Source: Melampsora larici-populina 98AG31 (taxonomy: Eukaryota; Basidiomycota; Pucciniomycetes; Pucciniales; Melampsoraceae). From it: a stretch of 64,000 nucleotides of DNA. The notes beneath the pieces were generated by a model. That model did no database searches, had not been told where the DNA came from, and was given only the letters and a program-made list of their open reading frames with translations. The stretch covers positions 1 through 64,000 of the forward strand of contig NW_006768851.1 of NCBI RefSeq assembly GCF_000204055.1, given 5' to 3'. Within the stretch, counting starts at the first letter, position 1. The number at the start of each line of letters is the position of its first letter. The position numbers were made by a program, and so were the translations under genes. This document shows positions 53,206 to 64,000 of the stretch, piece by piece.

Positions 53206-54483
53206 TCCTTTTTGCGGGTACCGAAGTCCCATAAACATCTCCTTGCAAAGCCGACGTATCAGTTGAATATGTGAACGTAATTTAAAATTGGGTGCCGGAT
53301 CTGCATCCCTAGTGACGCTTGCTATTGCTTGAAATATTCAATGAGGGGGAACATGGTCAATAAGTGATTTTGTTTGAACTATCAACTTGGAGTGCTTTGA
53401 AAATACAGATGTGATCTTGTAGCCGAAAAAGCCAGGTAGGAAAGGGCTTTTGATCACCTTTGATGGCTATTCAAAAATCAAATTCATGATGATTGAAGCC
53501 AAATCCAATGGCCGAGGAGTTTGGTAGCAAAAGAAACATGCTCAATGGACAGATAGATCATCATGATTGTCATGGGGCATCTGTCTAACAGCGGGTCAAT
53601 TGAGCTGATATGGAGTATGGAGGAGAGGATTTATTCCCCCAGCTTTGAACAATGGTATTTGAGAAATGAGTTTATTGACTCCGCTCTTTCCATCTACTCA
53701 CAACTCTTCCACGTTTTGCACCTACTACAATGCTTTGATCCAATGTAGCGGATGTTTTTGCTGTAAGCCAATACAAGAATTCCAATGTTTAAACATATAA
53801 CTTCTGAGTAGAGCATCAACATGTGAGTGGATGTAGTAGGCCATGAATTTTTCACAATCAAGGTGATCGTTGATCATTCTTGCTGATGAACTCTCTAAAG
53901 TCCAAAATGATGATCCCTACCTGCGGCAGCTTTGATGAAATTTGTGAGTGAAGGCTGCTTCGCAACTTTTGGAAATCTCATCAAGGAAGCATGTGGGACA
54001 TCCCAATATACTGTCATTCAAGAACTGATTCTCAGAACTGTGAACATGGACAGTTTCCAGACCAATTCCACTTGAGATCGGATTTGTAGTCGCAGTGCCG
54101 ATAGCGATAAGGTTGGACGAACTTTGTCGTGAAGTTACGATTTCCTGGACGAGAAAAACACCCCTCAGAGATGAGCTCGATTGAAGATAACTCATGTATG
54201 TACATACAAGCAGCATTAAACTCGACCGCAAAGATATACCTCGTATGGGCAAATTTACTTTTTGCCCATCGTCCTACAAGCTTACAATCGCCGACTTTGC
54301 TGTTTGAAGTCTTCCATTGCATTTCGAGCATCTTGGTAATTCTCATTCAGGAGCGTTGCTCAATTTTACAGCTATCTTTCGTCGGGATTATTCAACTCTA
54401 CATTCCTTTACTGAACTCTCTGATTGTGGATCCCTTACTCGGTTACTCCTCACATTAGCCACCTTCATAACTCAAAGCCCACG
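53206..54483. other. Intergenic; no gene seen
   Basis: No coding region is supported between the tRNA and the oxidase gene. The last few hundred bases should contain the oxidase promoter, but no motif could be assigned. Confidence 0.5.
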
Positions 54484-56807
54484 ATGGCAGCGTCGATTTA
54501 TCGTAAAGTGATGTCTGTGCCACTTTTGATAGGATTCACGACAATATTGATACTCGTGATGAAAAGACATATTCCACACACATATTTCCACTCAGGTCTC
54601 TTGTCACAATATCCACACTTTTCTCGAAGTCAACAAGAAGAAGTCGAAAAATACCAGGCAAGAGGAGGAACACTTTTCAAAGCCGCAACTCAAGCTGGAC
54701 ACGAGAAAAGGTTTTTCTACCAATTCACCAAGCACAAAAGACTTGCGGGATCGGAGGCATGGACTTTAGAACAGAAAGGAAATACTGGAGTGTCTGCCAT
54801 GCAATTAAGCGTCATCAGTGACACTGAGGCAATTGTGATTGACAAAGTGTGCATTTTCATTCTGGCGCTATATTGTTTTGTATCTGCTCTCGAGACACCT
54901 TTTGCCAAGTTTGACTTCTTCGTTTGGTACAAAATCGACGTTGATAATTCAAGGTGGAACACAACCCGCTCACGACCCAAGGGCATCCATCATGGGCTGC
55001 AATTTACAATCTCGACACACATGCAGTCAGGGCGCTGAATCCAACTTCGAATACGTTTTGCGCGGCTGGAAGCTTTCTGGGAAATGGTACCTTGATCAAG
55101 TAAGAAGACAAGCAACCTTTATACCTTTGCTGTGGAGGTGAACTGATTAAAGACAATCTTCCTCTGAGCTTAAAAGTGTTGGAGGAAACGCAGTGGTAGA
55201 AGGCAAAACGGGTACGCCGACTTTTGGAGATTTGAACGGACTCCGATCTATTCGATTCTTCACCCCATGCAAAGATGGACAATGCGACATCGTAGAATTT
55301 CCCGATGCATTACGCTTGACCAGTGCGCGATGGTATCCAACTGTTACGAGACTACCCGACGGCAGTGTCATGATAATGGGCGGTAGTAAAGGGGGAGGTT
55401 GGAAGTCAGTCATGCCCACCCTTTCTTTGAAATATAAAGACCAGATCATGAAAAATAAAGTTACAGAACTGAAACTGTCTGTTACATTTTTAGAAATAAG
55501 GCTGGTAGCAACAATCCTTCAATCGAATACTTCCCACCCAAAAAACTTGACTTCGCCCCTAAATCACCTCAAGTTCCAATTCATTCACCCTTCCTGGTCA
55601 AAACACTAGCATCTAATCTTTATCCAATCTTGATAACCCTACCAATGCCCGATATGGTCTTTGCAGCAGCTAACAATGATGCCATGCTCTACAGCTGGCG
55701 TACAGGAGTCGAGAGGCCTTTGCCTTCTTTCCCCAACGGTGTCCGAGTCTCCTATCCTTTCACAGGCACAGGAATAATTCTTCCACTTACCTATAGAAAC
55801 GCCTATCAGCCTGAAGTTCTCATATGCGGTGGAAGTTCCATAGCTGATAGTTTGACACAAGCGGAAGTCAAAGCGTCCGATCCGGCATCAGACCAATGTG
55901 TGCGTATGGTACTTACAGATAGAGGTATAGCCAAAGGCTGGGAAGTAGAGAAAATGCCACAACCTAGGGTAATGCCTGACGCAGTGATGATGCCTGATGG
56001 GAAAGTCCTCATCGTCAACGGCGGGATGTCGGTAAGCTGAATTTCACGATGATGCCTAGCAAAAAGATGAACGACAGAAACGGGATTTGAAAGCTCATAC
56101 GCAATATTCGTTGATCTAGGGAACTGCAGGTTACGGCAATCTTCCAGACAAGATAGGAAATTCGAACGCCGATCATCCGGCCTTCAGACCTGTGTTGTAC
56201 GATCCCGCAGCACCATTAGGCTCTAGATTTAGCTCGGTGAACATGCCCACATCTACTATCGCTCGACTTTATCATTCTGTTGCTACCTTGACCCCCAGCG
56301 GCCAGGTTATGATTGCTGGTAGTAATCCCAATGGGGATATCACAAAGACCAAGTATCCGACAGAATATCGTGTTGAGTGGCTCAGCCCCCCCTACATCAC
56401 AGCTCCTGGCCGACCATCCATCGCTACTGTTCCATCGATAGCTGATTTCTCTCAGATGATCAAAGTCGCCATGTCCAGCGCAGTCCCGCTGGAAAAGAAA
56501 AATGTGATGGTGGTCTTGATAGATTTGGGCTTTGGTGAGCCAGAATCCCTATCTGGATGGATTTTATAAGTCGATTCTGACAAGTGCCCCTCAAATTCCC
56601 TTATGATATTCAGTAACCCACTCTGTGCATATGAACTCGCGATGGGTTGAGCTAAAGAGTAAATTAGGGAGCGGTCGTGATCACTTAAGTGTTCAAATCC
56701 CAACGAGTCCAGAAGTCTACCCACCAGGTTATGGCTGGATCTTTGTGGTGATTGACGGGATTGCTAGCAAGGGTCGAAGACTGATGATTGGTACTGGAAG
56801 GATGTGA
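54484..56807 (+). CDS. Glyoxal oxidase/galactose oxidase-family copper radical oxidase
   Basis: Six exons: 54484-54846, 54954-55099, 55177-55404, 55494-56031, 56120-56534 and 56614-56807; 627 residues, in frame throughout. A hydrophobic stretch at about residues 11-26 (SVPLLIGFTTILILVM) is a signal peptide or anchor. The family forms a seven-bladed propeller plus a C-terminal DUF1929 domain and oxidises aldehydes or alcohols to make H2O2, usually outside the cell. Active-site residues are visible: Cys in FCAAGS (about 157) and Tyr in SARWYPT (about 223) for the Cys-Tyr cofactor, Tyr-His in ARLYHSVA (about 476-477), and His in VTHSVHM (about 566). These are the five residues expected, so the enzyme looks functional. 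Substrate is not predictable. It is convergent with TRM1, with about 640 bp between stops. Confidence 0.93.
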
Positions 56808-57448
56808 TTCTGAAATTCATTGAGAAAATCAGCCACATCCCCTGAGAAGTTACAAAACCAAAACGCGGGGAATAAATATTTGAAGGAACCACAAACCTTG
56901 TAAGACAAGTACAAAAGTACCCCTTCAAAAACTGTGTCAAGCATGAAGGAAGATACAAATCCTTCTAACAAACCTATTTGATCACTTGGAAAGACTCTGT
57001 CAAACATATGGTTGACTAAATACCCTATTGATAACCAAAAGGATTGTACAATTGAATCTCACAAGTGACCAGAGAATTAGTCCACACTTATTTGTTTCTC
57101 TGCATGCTAAAACCCTTGGAAAGGTTTTTATTTTTGAAAACATGCTAAATTCTTCACCCAAGCTTTTAGCAAATGTTCACTGACAGAGTTGATAAAACTG
57201 AGCACAAGATACACTCCTGAATTAGAGACCCCAAACATGTTTTTATTCAGACTAGACATGAACTATGTAAGACCCAGCGCATCTCATAAGTCACCTGAGT
57301 CATCTTTTGTTGTCATTTGGGCAACTCCTGTCAAGCTTTACCCTGGGGGGCGTACCACCTTCAGATGCGCTCCAAAACCCAAGGAAGAACTAATATTGCA
57401 TCAGATGTAATAGAATAATTTGATTGTATAATCATTTTGCACATTAGA
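56808..57448. other. Convergent intergenic region
   Basis: Lies between the stop codons of the oxidase and TRM1 genes and should hold both 3' ends. Nothing else was recognised. Confidence 0.55.
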
Positions 57449-59943
57449 TCAATTAGTCTTTGCTTTAGCTTTAGGTCCCCAATTAGGAAGTGGGTTATTT
57501 TGATACCTAACCACTTTCACATTTGTTTGCATCTTAATATCAACCTCCCGATGACGGTCAAACGAAACAGTTGACCTAAACAAATCACCCATATCAGTGA
57601 ATTGTAACCCAAGCATATCAGAAGCCAAAACAGACTTACGTAATTGGTTTGGAAAGTAGTACATGTGCAGGACTTCCTTCCTTGATATTTGCCATTTTGA
57701 CTGGATTAGTTTCAATCCATTTTCGCATGACATCATGTATATATGACCTGGGTGCATCAGTCTTGATGGATCCAGGTTGACAATGTGAACGAGAAACTTG
57801 ATAACCTCCATTCAAAAGAGCTGAAGCTACGTTTGTTAATGAAGGAGAATTACAATGAAATAATCCAGATAATTTAGCTGGAGTAAAGAAGAAGTGTTCA
57901 TTTGGTAATTCCTATGATTCAAAATCAATCAACAAAAATTTAACGTCAAGGCCATTTAAAATTGCACTTCTCAGCTTCAAGTTTGAAATCTTACCATCTT
58001 AGCTATGCCAACCATACCCTTAATCCTTGTAGCTGTATTCAGTCCACAATCACTCCTCCCAGCGTCTTCTAGCACTTTGTTCATGAAAGTTTCGTCGTGT
58101 AGAGCACCTGACCATAAAGGCCCAGCTACATGAAACTTACCACCGCATTCTGTACACTGAGGACCCGGCACTGGAGGGCCGGCACTGGTGCCGTAGGAGT
58201 TATTGACACCTTCGCCCGATCTAGTCGGTTTGGGTTGACAGCGACCGAGTGGTTGAAGGTGATGGGAAGAGCAGTTGGAGCAAACGTATACTAGCGCAGT
58301 TTGACTATCCCAAGATGGCATCAAAGTATGGATACTCGGTTAGTCGTCTAAATGACTTGCTACTGATATAGTTAGACTCACACCATAGCTTTTTTGACTT
58401 CGACGGGAGAGTTATAGACCCGGACAAAGATTCGGACATAGAAATCGATTGATAGAGAAAGAAGCGGTTTGACATATTTGCCGTATCGAGCTGCAGAGGT
58501 AGCTAAAGCATGGATCACCTGACGAAGTGCATACTCGTGAGAAAATTCGGCTCGTAGCGAAGTTCCGCCGTAATTAGCGAAGCTAATCAAATCATACAAT
58601 ACTCAGAAGGTGTGCGAGAGGTCTGATGGAAATAATGCTTGTAGGGAATGCGGCGCACCATTTTTCTGGATATGCACTTCCAGCTAGAACAGCCAGATCA
58701 GTGCAAGTCACACACAATAATCCTGTGAGAACAGGTGTCAATGTTTAGTCTTCACTGATGGTTATCGTCTACCAGAAATCAATTACCTCCATCTGTTATG
58801 CACTGAACTGCAGCATCCATAAAGGGCGCAGCTGTACCATAAGGATCCAAATCTACCAAATCAAATTGTTTGCTGGGCTGTCGATGTGAGTACATCACAT
58901 CGCTAAGATATTCAAAGAATTTTTCATTAGTCTTTATGTGTATCAAATGTACCATCTTACAAAGACAAAGTAAACAATTCGAACCTGGTGGAAAACTGAC
59001 CAAGCATCACCTAGATTAGACCTGACACGTGGTAAGTTTTTTCCATCAGTCTCATCTACACCTAGACCGTTATGAGCGATATTAGCGTCGATGAATTTGA
59101 CAGCAGACGCAGATAAGTCATTAGCGATGATCCACCTGTTATAAAGTTCATCAGATATCAGACTATGTCATTGAGCATCATAGTTCACATGAAACCTACT
59201 TCATTGACGGTATTTCTTTTGCATATCGTATTGCTCGAAGACCAGTTGCGCTGAGTGCTTCCAGTGCTGTAAATTTTGGAGCTTTGAGTTGAGGAGTTGA
59301 TGGATTCGCGCAAACGGAAACGGACGGGTCTGTAGAACCATTCTCTTCTTGTAGAGGTAAGGTAGAATTTGATTGGACCTGATTTTTTCATCAGATTTGG
59401 TTGCAACTGGACGATGAAGTTTAAAGATTCATTTACGAGATCTGCTGTAATCTTCGCTTGATTCTCGTTCGCCACTGTGGTTTCCACTTCCTTAGGTTTT
59501 TCTGATACTGAATCATCCAAACGTACTTTCTTCAAATCGCTGCCTTCTTCGATCGGTATCTCAGAAGAGTTAGTCTCCGATTGATCGGGTATCAAAGCTC
59601 TTTTAGAATTAGATTCAAGTTTTCCTTTTCCTCTTGTAGGTTTTTTTGATCTAGTAAGTTTAGCATTTCGACGTGCAATAAATTCATCATCTCTAATACT
59701 ACTCCAAGCTCTTATTGCTGCAATAGATAAATCTCGATTATATTCTTGAACTGGATTTATAAAAACTTCTGGAGTTTCAGTTGAATTTGCAGATGTTGGA
59801 ATTAAAATGGTTGTAGTTGATTCTTGATGAGAGGTGAACCCTGGAGTTGGAGTTGGAGTAGTAGTTGACATTGAGAATGTTTTGTTAAAAGTTTTATTAC
59901 GAAAAATGAAAATGTTTAGGAATGTTCGAGTTGAGCTCTGCAT
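57449..59943 (-). CDS. TRM1: tRNA (guanine26-N2)-dimethyltransferase
   Basis: Nine exons: 59943-59437, 59378-59200, 59135-59001, 58902-58787, 58722-58659, 58582-58382, 58304-57995, 57911-57640 and 57575-57449; 636 residues, all junctions GT-AG and in frame. Trm1 methylates G26 of tRNAs with S-adenosylmethionine. Family blocks: [20 protein letters not shown] near the N-terminus, [17 protein letters not shown] (SAM-binding, about 207-223), [14 protein letters not shown] (about 288-301), [28 protein letters not shown], a Cys-containing module (VCSNCSSHH and CTECGGKF), and a C-terminal block FDRHREVD then [13 protein letters not shown]. The first 24 residues are rich in Arg/Lys/Ser/Phe, like a mitochondrial presequence, and a second Met at 59871 (residue 25) could start a nuclear/cytosolic form. 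Confidence 0.95.
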
Positions 59944-60857
59944 TCAACTTTTGGCTGAGCATTCAGATTTCACGTGCAAAATTTAAATTTGGATGGCTTC
60001 ATCACAAAAATCTTGTTATTCCGTCCCGGACTCCCGGCGGAGCTAACCGGTCGGGTAAACACCCGATACTTTGTAGCGAGTTTTAGTGTCCGCACGGTTT
60101 TGAATAGTACTGAAACCACTTCTTTCATCCAGTTTCCATTTTGTCTCAGCACAAGGAAGCCTTTGTGCTTTGGTGCATGTGAGGCATTCAGGGATCCAAC
60201 TAAGAGGTTTGATGATTTGTTGGCAGGTTTTGCCTCTCATACCTCAAGGTGCTCAGAATCCAGGCCGCAGAAGGGCTTCTGGAGGTGGCAGCGCTTTTTC
60301 TGCCAAGTTTCTGTGCTTCTGTTCCATCTCTCTTTCTTCTCAAGTACATATCTCTTATTCTGATTTCAGCCTGCCTTAAACTTTCAAGCCCTTTGAAAGA
60401 AGATACTGAAACTCGCAGAGGTTTTGTAAAGTTTGCAGAAAAACCTCACATTATTGTCATATATGCAGGGGTTTCATACTGCTTTAGGGCTCACTCGTAG
60501 ATCTTGTAAAGTATCAGAAACACTATTGGAAACCACGATTACCAGCTCTGGTCATTTATCTCCAAGATTCTGCTTTTTGTCATTGAGAGCTCGCAAGATG
60601 TTCATTGATTCCCATGAGAGAATGTTTGATCGGTCTTTCAGTGTGATGAGTGTTTATGAAGGCGGGTTCGAATTCCTCATCGACCCGGATCTTCTCGAAC
60701 AGCAACCAGCGATCGCATTCATCTGTTTACCTCTTCAGAACGGCAAACCTCATCATTGTCCATTGGCTCAAGAATCACGAATCAAGATCTCGTGAAGATA
60801 TTAGATGCTAGACGACTCTGAAGGACAATCTAACCAGGACAAACGTACTTACAAAAA
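59944..60857. promoter_or_regulatory. Divergent promoter region between TRM1 and the transporter gene
   Basis: About 0.9 kb between divergent start codons. It must contain both promoters and may contain an upstream 5' exon of the transporter. No clear TATA or operator-like motif could be assigned. Confidence 0.5.
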
Positions 60858-63156
60858 ATGGTTTCGGGACAGCCTACCAACGGCTTGGTCAACAGCTCAG
60901 AGTCCAGCAGCCTCTTTGCACTTCAAGAAGATTCCGAATTGAATTATCCTCCACGTCTTGCTAGTACGATAGCTAGCCGAGAATACGCATTCGAAGCTGA
61001 CTCCGATACACTTTCAAACAATGGTGAACACCAAGACCAATATGGTACATCGCAAGCTGATACAACTCCTCTAGCTCAAAACTCATTCGGTTCAGGACCT
61101 CCACGACTTTCGAGAGGTGACAGTCTGGTATCAAGAGGTTCCGATCCAGACGATGAAGAACCGTTGTTACCGTCTGATCCATCCCAACCATCATCATTTT
61201 CACCTGATTCTCCATCCGATCATTCACACCTGCTTGATTCAGGCGGTGGCCTGTTTGCAGGCGTTGCTAATATGGCTAACAGCATACTGGGCGCGGGTAT
61301 CATCGGACTTCCTTATGCCTTGAAAAACTCTGGCTTCTTTACTGGAACGGTTATGATCATCGTCCTTGGAATCATCACAGATTGGTCTATCAGGTTAATA
61401 GCTTTAAATAGTAAACTTACCGGTCAAAGGAATTACATTGGAATCTTGGAACATTGTTTTGGGTTCCCTGGAAAGGCTGCAGTTTCATTCTTTCAGTTTA
61501 CGTTTGCCTTTGGTGGGATGTGTGCCTTTGGGGTGATTGTTGGTGAGTGGAGATTCAGATGGCCTTTTGTGAGTTGAGGTCCCTTTTTCCTACTTGCATT
61601 TGAATCACAATTCATATTGCTTCTCATATAGGCCTCTATGACAAAACTATGCTCTTGTTATCTTTCGCTCGATCTGTTGCATTATTTTTCGCCAATCTTT
61701 GACAATTTTTGGGATCACTGACTCTGTACTGGCTTTTTCCCAAAAAATATGTTGGGTATAACACTGGGTTTGTAAATCCATTCAGGTGACACGATCCCTC
61801 ATGTTCTCACCGCACTGCTTCCATTCCTGGCTCGAATCGACTGGCTTGCGTTCCTCTTTTCTAGGTCATTTGTGATCGTGTTCTTTACTGTCACTGTATC
61901 ATATCCCCTATCGCTCTATCGCGACATTTCCAAATTGAGCAAGGCAAGCACTCTGGCGCTTATAAGGTAACGCTTTTATTGACTTTTCATCAGCATCACA
62001 GAATCACCTGACTGGTATAATTGAGAACATGCACTTATTCCAACCCGTTCTATTTTCCATAGTATGGTAATCATCGTCATCTCAGTAGCAACTAAAGGTC
62101 CCACAGTAAACCCCAGCTTACGGGGTGACCCAAACAAACGGTGGACTCTCATCGAGCCCGGTCTGACAGAAGCCATCGGGGTGATAAGTGAGGAAACCTT
62201 CTCAAATGAAAGATAGAAGATCTCATTCATGGTTCAATTTGTTCAGGTTTTGCATTTGTATGCCATCACAATTCTCGTACGTAATATGACTACCAGCGTG
62301 TAGATGGTCCAATGGACTAATCGTAAAGAATCATCTTTTCGTAGTACTCATCTATGGGTCATTGAAAACACCTACACTCGATCGGTTCGCTCAAGTGATA
62401 CATGTATCAACTGCATTATCAGTCATTGCTTGCCTGATAATGTCTTTCTCGGGCTTTCTGACCTTCACCCAACTGACACAGGCGTACGTGGCTTTTTTCT
62501 AACACCTTTTCCCTGAGATATTTTGGCTTGACCTGTATCTATATCTCTACCCAGTAACATTCTCAATAATTTTCCAAATGATGATATTGTAATCAATATC
62601 GCTCGAGTTTGTTTTGGACTCAATATGTTCACCACCCTTCCCCTCGAATGCTTTGTTTGCCGTGAGGTGAGTCGGATTTTAAATCTCTGACCCTTGAAAC
62701 ACTACCTTTTGCATCTCTTCTGATCAGCGTATACGGTTTTCTGGTGCGCCCAGACCATCGAGACATTCTTCTATCACAACAAAACATTTGACCAAACGCG
62801 ACATGTGATTTACACCACTCTACTGGTCGGCAGTGGATTGCTCAGTGAGTATCGAGACTTCGACTGTAATCCAGACCTGAAAGATCTAACATTCATTTCT
62901 ATTCTTGACAGTCTCTTTATCGACCTGTGATCTTGGAATCGTTCTAGAACTGACTGGTGGATTTGCAGCATCAGCATTAGCTTTTGTCTTTCCAGCTGCT
63001 TGTCATCTTAAACTTTCAACAAAATCAATTTATTCTTCTCAAAACTTTGGTGCACTCTGTTTAGTAATCTTTGGTCTAGCAGTCATGGTCATTTCAACTG
63101 TAGGATCTTTGTATAAAGCTTTAGATCCTTCTAAACCTGCAAAGGTTTGTAATTAA
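60858..63156 (+). CDS. AVT-type vacuolar amino acid transporter (AAAP family)
   Basis: Eight exons: 60858-61542, 61786-61966, 62063-62187, 62247-62276 (30 bp), 62345-62483, 62555-62661, 62728-62844 and 62912-63156; 542 residues, frame kept. A hydrophilic Ser/Asp-rich N-terminus of about 130 residues (possible vacuolar sorting and phosphorylation region) precedes the membrane domain, which opens GLFAGVANMANSILGAGIIG LPYALKNSG, the signature first helix of amino acid/auxin permeases. Later blocks are FGFPGKAAVSFFQFTFAFGG, FAFVCHHNSL, LKTPTLDRFAQVIHVSTALS and LPLECFVC. It most resembles the AVT2/SLC38-type branch of proton-coupled transporters that move neutral amino acids across the vacuolar membrane; that assignment is by recognition only. 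The donor of exon 6 (GTGAGG at 62662) was chosen to keep frame. Transcribed away from TRM1. Confidence 0.92.
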
Positions 63157-64000
63157 ATAACGAAAAAGATTGATTTTTTTGGATGGAATAAGGTATTGGT
63201 GTTCATATATACACAAGTTAATAGACTAGTTTGATCCGTTTGCAATTCAAAAATCTATAGAATGTTAAAAGCTCTGTCCTCCCAAGCCTCGGGAACTAAA
63301 TTCATAGCTGAAGATCCCGAGCGTATGCGTATGTATTTACAAAAAGATCAGGAACACAGGATTATTTTCTCATGCTGCTCAAGTAGCAATGATCACACAT
63401 CCTCATACGCCCCCTAAACACAATATGACACCCGTAACATCTTGAATTTGTTGTCAAGATCTGATAAATAACTTTATTCAACTCAGCCGTTGTTGTCTGT
63501 CATGATGGCCCAACATTTTACATCAAAATGGTGTGAGGTGGCCCAGGGATCAAGTTGAATATTGTTAAGTGTCAAGAACTTTCATGACATTGGTAAGGTA
63601 ATACTACAAATGGTGAAACCGTTGAGTTTGATGTTTAGGTGAAGAAGGCAAGCCATATACATATGGTCAATCTCTGTGATTCCCACCTTTTCCCTTTCCA
63701 TTGGTTCCCTTCTTGAACCTTCCAAGCGTGATTTTCTCCTATTCATTTCTATGGTTCTCAAAGAGATGTTTTTTGATAAGACACGAGCCAACGAGATTGT
63801 GTATCATAACATCTGCAATACGTCAAATATACTACCATCTACCTGCTTATAAATATATCCTTGTTCTTACGCCTATACAAAGAGTCATCCCTCCCGTTTT
63901 GGAGTAGAGCTTAGCCTTTAGTACGTTTGATTTCTCCTTCAAAACGAATCAAAAAGTTTATCGAATCACAATGCACAGGCTAAAGATGAGAATGTGTGGA
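63157..64000. other. Downstream of the transporter; no gene seen
   Basis: Short frames on both strands lack coding character. The stretch should include the transporter 3' end. Confidence 0.5.

Noticed and set aside
54129..54458. Open frames on both strands upstream of the oxidase gene
   Set aside because: They overlap each other, show no conserved motif and lie in the likely promoter.
59379..59436. Apparent frameshift at a T6 run in TRM1
   Set aside because: A 58-nt intron with GTAAAT donor and TCAG acceptor restores the frame exactly (ADL then VQSNSTL), so no lesion is needed.
60655..60690. tRNA-like B box (GGGTTCGAATTCC)
   Set aside because: No A box, acceptor stem or anticodon arm can be built around it.

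Overview
This window is fungal nuclear DNA, most probably from a rust fungus (Pucciniales, Puccinia-like). The basis is the gene structure (many short GT-AG introns of about 50-110 bp), the presence of multigene families typical of rust genomes, KDZ-type and Tnp2-like transposases, and an AT-rich, heavily nested transposon landscape beside a short stretch of ordinary single-copy genes.

Layout. About 1-2.5 kb holds the end of a transposon-like unit with a five-exon rust multigene-family gene (minus strand), followed by a Cys-rich/low-complexity gene (2.6-3.7 kb), purine-rich minisatellites and a 181-bp tandem satellite (4.7-5.7 kb). From 6.0 to 19.5 kb lies a degenerate KDZ transposase gene (minus strand) split in two by a 9,965-bp Helitron (A, 7765-17729). 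Helitron A itself contains another Helitron (B, 8163-14292) and a CACTA-type foldback MITE. At 19.9-22.4 kb there is a FAR1-like/OTU protease gene. From 23.1 to 45.2 kb lies a plus-strand Ty3/Gypsy polyprotein remnant. It is split in the reverse transcriptase by an 18,557-bp Helitron (C, 23260-41816), then in the integrase region by a lone LTR-like insertion and a 441-bp MITE. Helitron C carries a complete-looking 9.27-kb CACTA-like element (26144-35408) with 223-bp terminal inverted repeats and two convergent genes, a Tnp2-like transposase and an unknown partner protein, plus fragments of host genes including a RhoGAP domain. From 45.2 to 52 kb there are palindromic elements, PIF/Harbinger-like MITEs with TTA duplications, a diverged LTR and a degenerate hAT transposase.

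From about 53 kb the window becomes ordinary euchromatin: an intron-containing tRNA-Trp(CCA), a glyoxal/galactose oxidase-family gene (+, six exons), TRM1 tRNA (guanine26-N2) dimethyltransferase (-, nine exons) and an AVT-type vacuolar amino acid transporter (+, eight exons). The exon models of the three protein genes keep frame throughout.

How it fits together. Several insertion boundaries are supported by the interrupted coding frame: removing Helitron A rejoins the KDZ frame, removing Helitron C rejoins the Gypsy RT frame, removing the CACTA-type MITE rejoins the Tnp2-like C-terminus, and removing the LTR and the 441-bp MITE rejoins the Gypsy integrase region. This gives a relative order of insertions. 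No Helitron Rep/helicase gene was seen, so the Helitrons are probably non-autonomous carriers. The main open questions are the two-gene CACTA-like unit and the two Helitron terminal subfamilies.
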